Assembly (NCBI GenBank): GCA_963989245.1
Contig: OZ022341.1
Span: 66,763,657 to 66,827,656, forward strand
Origin: Nansenia antarctica
Lineage: Eukaryota > Chordata > Actinopteri > Argentiniformes > Microstomatidae
Length of the DNA: 64,000 nt
Direction: 5' to 3'
Positions 1-9,910 of the stretch are shown piece after piece. The notes below the pieces were generated by a model, which worked only from the letters and a program-made list of their open reading frames with translations, did no database searches and was not told where the DNA came from. Each line of letters opens with the position of its first letter. Positions within the stretch are counted from its first letter, which is position 1. The translations under genes and the position numbers were made by a program.

Positions 1-32
1 TAAGTCGGAATCGTGTGACGCTCCCAAGCGGA

Positions 33-157
33 CCAATCACAGTTCTTATGGTCTGGGTAGGTGACAGGGTTGTCCTTAGCAGAAGCTCCCGCCCTCTTTA
101 ATACGCGGTCCTGTGTCGAGGGTGGTCTCAATCACGTCCTCCCAGCGGAGATAAATG
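33..157 (+). promoter_or_regulatory. H4 promoter region
   Basis: A CCAAT box lies at 33-37 and an AT-rich TATA-like motif (GATAAATG) at about 150-157, some 50 bases before the H4 start codon. The minus-strand H4 gene has a matching GATAAATAA motif at a similar distance, which supports both as core promoter elements. The window begins within this promoter, so more distal elements are not visible. Confidence 0.6.
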
Positions 158-190
158 AGCTCCACGCTTGTCTAACAACTCACACATTAA

Positions 191-520
<330 letters not shown>

Positions 521-556
521 GCTTCCGGAACCCCAACCACCAAATCTGAACCCAAA

Positions 557-572
557 GGCTCTTTTAAGAGCC
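557..572 (+). terminator. Histone mRNA 3' stem-loop (H4)
   Basis: GGCTCTTTTAAGAGCC folds into the 6-bp stem and 4-base loop bound by SLBP. It directs U7-dependent cleavage of replication-dependent histone mRNAs in place of polyadenylation. It lies 36 bases after the H4 stop, the usual spacing. Confidence 0.95.
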
Positions 573-867
573 ACCCATCTCCACACTTAAAAGTCTTAAT
601 TCCATCAGTAACATAGCAGTCCTGTCTACGTTTTAAATACAAAGACAACCATTTACGTTGCCAAATCAGTAGTTCACAAGCACTTCCACGCTCCCAACAG
701 TCCTCATTTCCCTCCATGGAGACCTGATCGTTTATATTTTGTTCGGCAAATATCCACATAGTTTAAGACTGCGACCATGCTTGTCCTTGCAATGTACCGC
801 CTCCAAAAGACAGTATTGCGTACGTGCAAGCCTTACTATAGTATTGGGACTTGTTCTAGGTATTCTA
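573..867. other. Intergenic, nothing recognised
   Basis: Short open frames here have no recognisable domains. I see no gene, RNA or repeat up to the MITE that starts at 868. Confidence 0.5.
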
Positions 868-1292
868 AACTCCTCAAAAAAAAATGGAAACGTTCTTTTT
901 GTGGATTATTCCTCCCCTTTAATAATACCAATTGGTATTGTATCTTATATCGTTGGAAAGCCTGATTAGTCACCTTTACAACGAGGTACAACTTGTAAGG
1001 ATCATGCATGCTAAACGTGTGGGTAGCGGCCCCAAAATCGCCTGCAATATTCTTCTGTTGGTATCGTTTTGAGTTGCTTGGTGGATTGGATGGTTGCCCT
1101 CTCCCACAGTAATAAGGAAAAAACAACACATTGGCCATTTTTACACTTTATTCATTTTACACTGTCAGGGCACCTCGTTGCAATGGTGACTAATCAGGCT
1201 TTCCAACGATATTAAATACAATACCAATTGGTATTATTAAAGAGGAGGAATAATTGACAAAAATAACGTTTCCGAACTTTTTTTGAGGAGTT
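868..1292. mobile_element. Foldback MITE with long inverted repeats, TA target
   Basis: The left arm (868 to about 988) and right arm (about 1170-1292) are near-perfect inverted repeats of about 120 bases around a loop of about 180 bases. Both ends start AACTCCTCAAAAAAA and are flanked by TA (866-867 and 1293-1294). TA duplication suggests the Tc1/mariner superfamily. No transposase is present, so the element is non-autonomous. It sits between the H4 and H2B genes. Confidence 0.75.
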
Positions 1293-1524
1293 TATTTGTG
1301 TCCTTTTTCGTATTCTCAATCTTCCTCTTCTTCTTCAGGTCTTTTTTTTCCATTTTGTTCTGCTTGAAGGAAACAAGGCAGACCAGTGAAAAAGCAGCGT
1401 GGGGGAGGAGACTTGGGGAGCGCGTGCGCAGATAATGAATGTCCGTGAGCGTGGAGTGTCTGTGTGTTGAGCGTCAGAGCTACGCTCACGCTCGGCATTG
1501 GAAGTGTGTGTCAGCAGTCGCCTA

Positions 1525-1552
1525 ATTTGCATAGCTCCCCCTTCACATAAGG
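1525..1552 (+). promoter_or_regulatory. H2B promoter: octamer and TATA-like motif
   Basis: ATTTGCAT at 1525-1532 is the Oct-1 octamer typical of vertebrate H2B promoters. A TATA-like CACATAAGG follows at about 1545. The minus-strand H2B has the same octamer in the mirrored position (30301-30308), and the two promoters share further sequence upstream. Confidence 0.85.
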
Positions 1553-1605
1553 GGCTAGGTGCTTGCGGCACCATCATTCGTTTCTGAGAAGCAACGATCA
1601 TCAAC

Positions 1606-1980
1606 ATGCCTGAGCCTGCGAAGCCTGCGCCCAAGAAGGGCTCCAAGAAAGCCGTCACCAAGACCGCCAGCAAAACCGGCAAGAAGCGCAGAAAGTCCAG
1701 GAAGGAGAGCTACGCTATCTACGTGTACAAGGTCCTGAAGCAGGTCCACCCCGACACCGGCATCTCCTCCAAGGCCATGGGAATCATGAACTCCTTCGTC
1801 AACGACATCTTCGAGCGCATCGCCGGTGAGTCTTCTCGCCTGGCCCACTACAACAAGCGTCGTACCATCACCTCCAGGGAGATCCAGACCGCCGTGCGTC
1901 TGCTGCTCCCCGGTGAGCTGGCCAAGCACGCGGTGTCCGAGGGCACCAAGGCCGTGACCAAATACACCAGCTCTAAGTAA
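1606..1980 (+). CDS. Histone H2B
   Basis: Core histone H2B, partner of H2A in the nucleosome; 124 residues, the normal teleost length. It starts MPEPAKPAPKKGSKK and ends AVTKYTSSK. The intron-less gene has an octamer promoter upstream and a histone stem-loop 33 bases after the stop. Compared with the copy at 29853-30227, it has Arg instead of Ser after HYNKR (S87R in human numbering), Ser instead of Gly in the KTAGKT segment, and Pro instead of Ser near the N-terminus. The Arg codon CGT differs from a Ser codon by more than one base, so it may be an old allele. The gene is otherwise intact. Confidence 0.97.
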   Translation: MPEPAKPAPKKGSKKAVTKTASKTGKKRRKSRKESYAIYVYKVLKQVHPDTGISSKAMGIMNSFVNDIFERIAGESSRLAHYNKRRTITSREIQTAVRLLLPGELAKHAVSEGTKAVTKYTSSK

Positions 1981-2012
1981 ACAGATTTTCGTCTGTATTA
2001 CTTACCCCAAAA

Positions 2013-2028
2013 GGCTCTTTTAAGAGCC
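2013..2028 (+). terminator. Histone mRNA 3' stem-loop (H2B)
   Basis: A perfect GGCTCTTTTAAGAGCC hairpin lies 33 bases after the H2B stop. A run of A residues follows shortly downstream and could be part of a U7-binding downstream element. Confidence 0.95.
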
Positions 2029-2278
2029 ACCCACCCTATCAAAAAAAAGCTATTCCACAGTGAGTTGAGGTCGCGTGCTTCAAATAAGTCGAACTTATAT
2101 GCTGTACTGATTGTGTGTATTGTATACACAGTACCTTTCCCAGACCAAGGGTCGCAAAGTGCTTTACATAACAAGGAAGAAAACACTATTAAAAACATAA
2201 TACAAGAGTGAAAGACACAGCAGGTTAAAACAGGCAGAAAGAATATATAACATAACAAGCATGTATAAGGGGTATATA

Positions 2279-2475
2279 GGGGTAGTGGTGGTCTAGTGGA
2301 TAGTGAGTTGGACTTGTGATCGGAAGGTTGTGAGTTCAAATCCCGCCTGAAGCCACACCACTACTAGTGTGCCCTTGGGTAAGGCACTTAGCCCTCAGTT
2401 ACTCCAGGGGGAATGTCCCTGTAATTCGTAATTGTAAGTCGCTTTGGATAAAAGCGTCTGCTATGGCATATGTAT
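2279..2475 (+). mobile_element. V-SINE-type tRNA-derived SINE
   Basis: The 5' half is tRNA-like, with an A box around GGTCTAGTGGATAG and a B box at GAGTTCAAATCCC. The 3' half has the conserved block AGTCGCTTTGGATAAAAGCG, which is characteristic of vertebrate V-SINEs. It lies in the H2B 3' flank. Confidence 0.8.
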
Positions 2476-2479
2476 CAAT

Positions 2480-2722
2480 TAAAAAGATTTGGACAGTCCT
2501 TTATTCCAGCTGCACTCCGACTCTACAACCAGGCCCTGCAGGGTGGGGGAGACCTGGAGATGGAACTTTTGGAACTTTTTACTTATTGAGCCTGCACTGT
2601 TTTATGTTTTTTATTGAATGTTTTTCTGTTTTCTGTACTGAATGTTTTCTGCCCTAACTGAGCTGTTTGACAACAAAATTTCCCCATTGGGGACAATAAA
2701 GGTTTTCAATCAATCAATCTAT
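2480..2722 (+). mobile_element. LINE 3' end fragment
   Basis: The end of this segment, with TTTCCCCATTGGGGACAATAAAGG followed by short CAAT repeats (positions about 2680-2720), has the form of a fish non-LTR retrotransposon tail. No coding part is seen. The SINE just upstream may be a separate insertion. Confidence 0.5.
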
Positions 2723-2894
2723 TACTCGGTGTTACAATTTTCAAAGACTCCAGTCCTTGAACGCGCCGGAAGTTTTGCGCGCCTTTTTTGTTTTTCCACT
2801 CTGCCATTGTTTCTTTCAACTGCTGGAGTAGTGTACTCACTAGTTGTCTAAAACGGTTTCCGGTATTAATATAATGGACAGGAGTGACTACACT

Positions 2895-2953
2895 GCATAC
2901 ATACATACATACATACATACATACATACATACATACATACATACATACATACA
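2895..2953. repeat. (CATA)n microsatellite
   Basis: About 15 uninterrupted copies of CATA. The 1007-bp hAT-like element is inserted into this tract, and CATA copies continue on its far side at 3961-3975. Confidence 0.95.
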
Positions 2954-3960
2954 CAGGGGTGCACATAACTGGTGCGCCAGTGCGCATGCGTCGCCAAAAT
3001 GCATGCTGCGCGGAAGATCAGCGGCATGAACGCGCTCTTGCGCACCAACAGCTGGGAGCGCTGGGAGAGGAATTTACTTCCTCAAAATCCACCTGCTGAC
3101 TGCTGACTGCTGCATCACTGCAAGCCCCGTAACGCCATCACAACGACCACGGCGACTCCCCTCACGAAAACATTCGGAAAGTATCGTAACTTGTACTTTC
3201 ATTCCGCGTATCGCACGGTTATCACGGTTATCACGCCGACACGTGACAATTCAGTCCCGAACGACTCGTCGCTAAAAGGAAAAACAACACCAAGGAACTT
3301 CACGTTTCTTTTCTCTGAAGCTTTCAAACGTTCAGACGTTTGTTTTACAGCTTCATTATCGCACCTAGACCCCTGACCCAGGGAATATGGTTGGGAATTC
3401 TATAAAATAAAATAAAAAAGACTTTGTTGCACAATCAAAATAATGAGCTATTTAAAGTGATAGCCTACAACATCCTCTACCATGGTTGAAATTGAGGACA
3501 GTGATAACAGCAGTCAAGAGAGCAGTGATGATGATTAAGCTTGTAGCATAAATAAATGCTTAGGCTGTAACTTTTTGTTGAAAAGTTGATTTCAGTGTTT
3601 ACAGAACAGAGCAGTGCTTAAAGAGATGTCAGTTGATTTCATTGTGTTTAAAGAACAGACATTCAGTTAGTGCTTAAAGAGATGTCAGTTGATTTCATTG
3701 TGTTTAAAGGAGTCTGACAGACTTTCATGCTTAAAGAGCAGTCATTTGATTTTGCATTTGTTTCTTTTGTTTTGCACACAATCATTTGTTCGTTCATCTT
3801 TATTTATGAATAAATGTCGTTTTGCTAATATAAGTTATCCATGTATCCCTTTTTTATCCATCCTGTGGGACGGGTCGCGACTCGCGAGCTCGGGGAGCAC
3901 CAAGCAGCATCCCTAGGTGCTCCTCTGAGCACTGGCCCCAAAAAGTTATGTGCACCCCTG
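2954..3960 (+). mobile_element. Non-autonomous hAT-like element, copy 1 (1007 bp)
   Basis: The termini are inverted repeats (CAGGGGTGCACATAACT and its complement), flanked by the 8-bp direct repeat TACATACA (2946-2953 and 3961-3968). An 8-bp duplication and CAGGG ends indicate the hAT superfamily. A copy of exactly the same length lies inverted at 37651-38657. There is no transposase; the longest recognisable frame is 3482-3538, encoding an 18-residue acidic serine-rich peptide (MVEIEDSDNSSQESSDDD) that could be the C-terminal stub of a lost protein. Short frames inside the two copies are identical, which implies recent spread. The target here is a microsatellite, so the TSD alone would be weak, but copy 2 has an independent one. 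Confidence 0.9.
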
Positions 3961-4544
3961 TACATACATACATACGCATGACCAATTTCTCGGGACAGGT
4001 GGATTTAAACATAAATCATGAATATAATAATGGTTTAAACGGCGTTCACATGTGGATAATCTAGTACAATCAAGAAGTTAGCCTACCACTACCGCCAAGA
4101 CATGCTCACTTATCTATCGATAAAATGCTTTCATATCACCCCCATGATGTCATTAACTGGCCACGTCAGTGTGACAAGTCAATAAAAGAGCAATTCCATA
4201 GTGATTTGAGCTGACGTGCTACAATAAAGTCGACGGTATAGTATGGTATAGTAGATATTATAATAGTACTGGTGTTTAATAACTCGATGTTACAATCTTC
4301 AATGACTTCAGTCCTTACGTGGTATCCCTCCCAAAGACCTCTTAATCCCCACTACGCTACCTCCGAGTACGTTTCTCCACAGTAAATAAGTTAATAATAA
4401 AAACGGCTCCGCTCCACTCATAGAACTGGAGTATATCTCCATAACTATCGTTACATTTGGGTAAAATGCGCGGTCGATAACAATACGTTTTTCGGCTGGG
4501 CGGCAGGAAGGGGTGCGCGTCCCCGCTCCAGGGCTGGGTTTGTC
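3961..4544. other. H2A upstream flank with a DIRS terminus remnant
   Basis: Most of this stretch is unassigned. About 4403-4452 matches, in inverted orientation, the outer terminus of the DIRS elements in this window (the CTCATAGAACTGGAG and CCATAACTATCG motifs). It looks like a leftover end from an earlier DIRS insertion or aborted integration. Confidence 0.55.
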
Positions 4545-4600
4545 ATTGGATGAGGTGTCATCGGCCCGGAGGCCAATGAGCTGTCAGGGTGAGCTATAAG
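4545..4600 (+). promoter_or_regulatory. Displaced H2A promoter (CCAAT and TATA)
   Basis: Inverted CCAAT (4545-4549), CCAAT (4573-4577) and TATAAG (4595-4600) form a compact histone-type promoter on the plus strand, three bases before the DIRS insertion. The sequence that resumes at 14709, after the DIRS, runs straight into the H2A start. Before the insertion the TATA box would have been about 55-60 bases from the H2A ATG. This is an inference from the insertion boundaries. Confidence 0.7.
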
Positions 4601-4603
4601 TAC

Positions 4604-4774
4604 GATAGTTATGGAGATAGACTCCAGTTCTATGAGTGGAGCGGAGCCCCATAGGGGAGCTCTGCTCCTATTGGTTTACCCGCTACCTAAAGTAGCCAAT
4701 GACTGAATTTTTCAATGCCTGCGCCCGCCTGGGGTGCTATATAAAGGGGCGTCCTTCGCTCCATCATTCTCCCA
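4604..4774. repeat. DIRS copy 1 left inverted terminal repeat
   Basis: The segment from about 4648 is the reverse complement of the right end at 14560-14693. It includes the TATATAAAGG motif, which could act as a promoter. The outer 44 bases are unique to this end. Confidence 0.85.
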
Positions 4775-4820
4775 AACATACAAAACAGCCGGGTTTGAAC
4801 GAGTCGAAGTGGGCCAGCAT

Positions 4821-4926
4821 CCCTATGGGGCTCCGCTCCACTCATAGAACTGGAGTCTATCTCCATAACTATCGTTCTATATCGTGGAGCTCCGCCCCAT
4901 AGGGGAGCTCTGCTCCTATTGGTTTA
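4821..4926. repeat. DIRS copy 1 internal complementary region
   Basis: The first half complements the left outer end and the second half complements the right outer end. They meet at AACTATCGTTCTATATCG. This is the template that DIRS elements use to close a circular DNA intermediate, and it defines the true element ends. Confidence 0.85.
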
Positions 4927-5556
4927 GGCGGAGCGAGCGAGGCCAAATGTACCCCCACTGAGACTATTAATCCGAAAACAATCTCAGCGGCACCCGGAGC
5001 TGACCACTGATGTTGGTTCAAGACAACCTTAAAAAGTTGGCCCAACCCACACCGAGTCTGCTCCACTGATCTAGCCCTTACGTGAGCACGCAGGGTTGTA
5101 GATCTAACGGAACATGTCCTGGAGGAGGGTCCCCTTTCCCAGGCACATCCGTAATCATCCTGACAGCACTTGAATAGCATCCCCAACCAGGGTAATCCAA
5201 GTGCCATCCCCACTACATCAGTCCTCAGCAAACTGAGGACAGAATGAGAAAAGGATGAGGAAGAAATATCACTTACCCAACCCTTACGTTGGGTTGTTGA
5301 TCTAACAGACATGTCCTGGAGGAGGGTCCCCTCCCCAGGCACATCCGTATTCATCCTGACAGCACTTGAATAGAATCCCCATGACCAGGGTAATCCAAGT
5401 GCCCTTCCCACAACATCAGTCATCAGCAAACTGAGGACAGAATGAGAAAGGATTGAGGAAGAATATCACTGACCTAACCCTTACGTGAGCACGTAGGGTT
5501 GTTGATCTAACGGAACATGTCCTGGAGGAGGGTCCCTTCCCCAGGCACATCCGTAT

Positions 5557-7043
5557 TCATCCTGACAGCACTTGAATAGAATCCCATGACCAGGGTAATC
5601 CAAGTGCCTTCCCCACTACATCAGTCAACAGCAAAACTGAGGACAGAATGAGAAAAGGATGAGGAAGAAATATCTTCAAGTAACACCGTATAAAAAGTGA
5701 TGGCGACGACCAAGACGCCGCCACACATATCTCCTCCACTCCCACTCCCCTGAGAATGGCCACTGATGCGGCCATGCCCCTGGTGGAATGAGCCCGAATG
5801 CCAGTCGGCACGGGCTGCCCCTTCGATTCGTATGCGAGGCTAATAGCCTCGCAAATCCAAAGGGACAGCCTCTGCTTCGAGAGTGGTGTCCCGGCTTTCT
5901 GTCCGCCATAGCAGATCAGAAGCCGGGGAGAAGATCTCAGTCCTGCCTCGCGCTTCACATATTGTGCCAACGCGCGCACCGGACAATACAATGTAAAACG
6001 CCTCTCCCTCTCTCCGTCGTGAGGAGGAGGAAAAAAAGGCGCTCAGAGCACAGCTCTGAACCCTAAACCCACGATTAACCGTAGGGATAAAATCCGGGTT
6101 AGGGCGTAATACAGCTTTTGTTTCGTCATCAGATATGATCAAACAATCTGCCCGTGACGAGAGAGCGCACAAATCACTCACTCGCTCAGCCGTAGTCAAG
6201 GCGAGGAGTAGACTCGTCTTGAGAGACAATACAACGCAACGACACAGTGACAATGGGTTCGAATGGGGGCACGCACAGCGCCTCTAGCACAATCGACAGG
6301 TCCCATTTTGGCATTAGAGTCCTATGAGGGCGTCTAAGCCTACACACTCCAGTCAAAAAACGCTAAACCAGCGAATGACTGAAAAACCAGTGTCGTTGTC
6401 GCAAAACCCTCATGACAAGCTGAGATGGCAGCCGCGTAAACTTTAATAGTTCCCGCCGCCAATCCCTTGTCAACAGCGACTGTAAGAAGCACAAGAACGT
6501 TTCGACCCGACAACAGACAGGGTCAACGTTCTGTCCCTCACACCACTGTGTAAAACTCGCCAGCGCGCCGCATATCCCTTTGCAGTGGATTGCGCGCGCG
6601 CAGTCTGAATGGTCTGAATGACCGCGTCTGTCAGACCCCTGCGTTCTAACAATCCCTCTCAGTAACCAGGCCATGAGGGGCCCCCCCTCATAGGCGGCCC
6701 CTTCACCAAGCCTCCGGCTTGAGAGAGTGCATCTTGTCGATGAGGTATGGGCCATGGGCCCTCTACCAACATCTCCATCAGTTCCGGAAACCACGGGGCT
6801 CCGGGACGGTCCGGGGCTACAAGAATTAACTCTAGCCTCTCTGACCTCACTCGTGCCAACAGTGGGAGGATAGATGTCAGGGGTGGGAACGCGTATAACA
6901 GGACCCTCGGCCATGGGTGGAGTGCGAATGTATCGACTCCCAATGGCGGGTTGTCCTGTTCGCGCAGGGAGAACCAAAGGTGACACTGCGCATTCGTCCG
7001 TGACGCAAACAGAACCACTTCTGCTTGCCCGAACCGTGCCCAA
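5557..7043 (-). pseudogene. DIRS tyrosine recombinase, frameshifted (copy 1)
   Basis: This encodes the integrase-like tyrosine recombinase of the DIRS element. Three overlapping minus-strand frames carry it. The first catalytic Arg lies in TTAERVSDL (within 5840-6253). The H-x-x-R box is HSTRG and the likely nucleophile Tyr is in SLFIRCYLK (within 5557-5991). The N-terminal SAM-like part lies in 6363-7043. All expected active-site residues can be found, but not in one frame, so the protein is broken. Confidence 0.75.
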
Positions 7044-8798
7044 ATCAGCGACACAATGGATGGTGCTAACCTCCAGCCGTCGTCCCTCGGGCCTCCCCGT
7101 GATAACAGATCTGCTCCTTCGTTGAGCAGACCTGGAATGTGGAGAGCTTTCAGCGAACTCAGGCGACTCCGCGCGCGATGACGCGCGGGTCTCTCCAGTA
7201 GCTCAGGTCGGTTTTGACCGATCTCTGTATTACAATCAACTTGCGACGGCGTCTCACTGGAACCCGTCGCAGTCGTGCGAACCGCCTCTGCAGTCTGCGC
7301 ATGTGTAACAGGCCTAAGGGGACCACTACATGGGCTGCAGACATCAGTCCTAGTAAGGACATCCTTGACAGAGCGGTGATTGTATTTGTCACTCGACACA
7401 CCCGGAGAGCTGACGTCAGTGTCGCTCTCCGTGGTGCCGATAAACTGGCCCTCATCTCGGCAGTATCCAACTGAATGCCTAGATAGGAAAACTGTTGAGC
7501 CGGCCACGGAGCACTCTCTGTCCAGTTTACAGCTAACCCCAGCTGAGTGAGGTGCTGCACCAGTGAGGTTGCGTCCCGAATGGCTCGATTTGGGCATTGG
7601 GCCAAGACCAGTAGGTCGTCGAGATATGCTAATATGCGTATCTCGTTTCGCCTCAGTGGTTCGAGTGCTGTCTGCACGCATTTGGAGAAAAAACGAGGAG
7701 CAAGCGTGCACCCGAAGGGCAGACGCGTGTACTCGTAAACCTTCCCTTGGAAAGCAAAACGTAGGAATTTCCTGTGCCACTCTGTGATTGGCACACGAAA
7801 TACGCGACCCTCAGGTATCTACGAAAGGGGCGTTTCGCCACTCTCTCGTTGAGGACCCTGAAATCTAGTATGGGTCTCATGTCTCCCGAATTCTTTGGAA
7901 CAAGGAAATACGGGGAGTACCATCTCATGTCCCACTGGTCCCTCGGAACCAATGTCACTGCGCCCTTTGTTAGGAGATTCGTAATCTCCTCCTGGAGCGC
8001 ACGTGTCTTTATCGGGCAGGACAAAAAACAGTCTCTCTCACGCCCCTGAAGGGCGGAGGAGGCTGAATGAACTGTAGTGCATATCCCCTCCTCAATGTCC
8101 TGTCTAGCCAGCCCGACAGAATACCTGTCCCTTCTAGTCATTCTGCATAACGCAACGACAGCGGCTGGACCGTCTGTTGTGGTGCAGTTGACAGAAAAAA
8201 CTTGAATTTCTGTATGATCCCAGCCGCCGCTGCACACCGAGGAGGTGGCACAGCCCAAGGTGGGGTCATTTCGAAAGGGATGGGCTGCCGTCTGTAAAGA
8301 GTGTTTGTTATGTGTAACAATGCTCTTTATTGACGCAGGTTTATTATGCCTGATAATCAAAGAACCGGCCGCACGCTCATGAGCTGGGCCAGGTCTTGAT
8401 AGACATGGAGGGGTTTTTGATGTACATAACGACCCCTCTATACGGCTACATACAGGGTTGTTTAACCCGCTACGTGTCGTGATAGGGGTAAGTCCGTTAG
8501 GCAGAGAGCTGGCCACACGCCGGTAAGCTGGGCCAGTCTCCGGTTTGTTTCTAACCGGTAGCGAGTCGACCACACTCTGACAAGGCAGGTCGATCTCCGC
8601 TCTGGTAGATAACGGTCCCTCTATACGGCTACAGACAGGGGTGTTTAACCCGCCTCGTGTCGTGATAGGGGTAAGTCCGCTAGGCAGGGAGCTGGCCACA
8701 CGCTGGTAAGCTGGGCCAGTCTCCGCCTTGTTTCTAACCGGTAGCGATTCGACCACACTCTGACAAGGCAGGTGGGTCTCCGCTCTGGTAGACACCAT
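6659..8798 (-). pseudogene. DIRS reverse transcriptase and RNase H, broken (copy 1)
   Basis: RT motifs include YFLVPKNSGDMRPILDFR, TRLPFG and the catalytic YLDDLL. An RNase H-like segment follows in 6659-7200. The frames shift between 7653-8798, 7159-7794 and 6659-7780. Around 7790-7830 the segment between LRVAYF and VPITEW is missing, which removes the first conserved Asp motif of the RT palm. DIRS copy 2 has the same deletion. Confidence 0.75.
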
Positions 8799-9170
8799 GG
8801 AAAATCCTCCTTAGGGATGGTTTGCCGTCTGTAAAGAGTGCTTGTTTTGAGTAACAATGCCCTTTATAGACGTAGGTTTATTATGCCTGATAACCAAAAA
8901 ACCCGCCGCACGCTCATGAGCTGTGCCAGGTCTTGATAGACATGGAGGAGTTTTTGATGTAAATAACGGTCCCTCCATACGGCTACAGACAGGGGTGTTT
9001 AACCCCCTTTGTGTCGTGATAGGGGTTAGTCCGCTAGGCAGAGAGCTGGCCACACGCTGGTAAGCTGGGCCAGTCTCCGCCTTGTTTCTAACCGGTAGCG
9101 ATTGGACCACGCTCCGACAAGGCAGGTGGGTCTCCGCTCCGGTAGATAACATGGGAAAAATCTCCTTTAC
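8285..9170 (-). repeat. Degenerate tandem repeats in DIRS copy 1
   Basis: Segments that recur include the GCCGTCTGTAAAGAGTG block (8286 and 8824) and a block around GGCTACAGACAGGGGTG (about 8625 and 8980). They correspond to the cleaner 326-bp tandem repeats at 27092-28215 in copy 2. In the minus frame they encode repeats of the form TGAETHLPCQSVVESLPVRN. Confidence 0.75.
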
Positions 9171-9415
9171 TGAAAAAGTAAGGTGGGGATTTTCCTTCTT
9201 TTGCCTCTTTATGAGGTAGCAGCCATGAAGAAGAAACCGGTGGTGGGGTCATTACCGACCCCTCCGCCCGTGAAACCGGGCCACGCTGCCGTGGGGGGCC
9301 GTAGCGGGCCCTCCCAGTGGTCAGCGGCGGGGGCTGGGGATGCCGAGTGGGGCATGGCTCCGTCGTTTAGAGGTAGAGCCAGTGCCGCATCACGCCGAAA
9401 CCTCCGTTTCGCAGT

Positions 9416-9616
9416 TGTGTTGTTCGTGTCGTTCAATGAGAAACAGTTCAATGAGAATCTTTTTATAACTTTTATTAACGTGCTCTGGTTACCTCAACTC
9501 CATCTACCTAGTCCCTATTAGTTCCTGTCCTGTCACTACCACTACATCATCTCCGGTCCTGTCCTATAACAAGGACCTCTACTGACACCTAGTGGTAGGA
9601 GTATCCAATCGTCACA
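9416..9616 (-). repeat. Gypsy 3' LTR
   Basis: A 201-bp direct repeat of 13845-14045. It is the 3' LTR because the element reads on the minus strand. Confidence 0.93.
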
Positions 9617-9910
9617 TCCTCCTTTCTTTGAGGTAAGAAAAATAACAAACAGCTAACAGTTCAAGTTACACAAATTACAGGTATCAGCTACAATCTTAAC
9701 TGCAGCTATGTCCTTAAAGCATTTGACTGAAACACACAACCAAACATGTTTACTATGAACTAACCCTTAAACTTTCTTTTATATGTATAACATATCAACT
9801 CAAAACATTAAACACATTCTTACACATTCATGCTTATTGTCTTTTTTTTTTTTTTTTTTTTTACAAGTTCAGTCTATCAGGCTTTGTGATGTGTCTTGTG
9901 GATCTTCTTA

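Noticed and set aside
2706..3099. Frames of Tyr-Ile-His or Val-Cys-Met repeats
   Set aside because: They translate the CATA microsatellite and are not genes.
3191..3916. Frames of 60-75 codons in the 1007-bp element (also at 37695-38420)
   Set aside because: Identical in both copies because the elements are young, but there is no domain; treated as non-coding element sequence.
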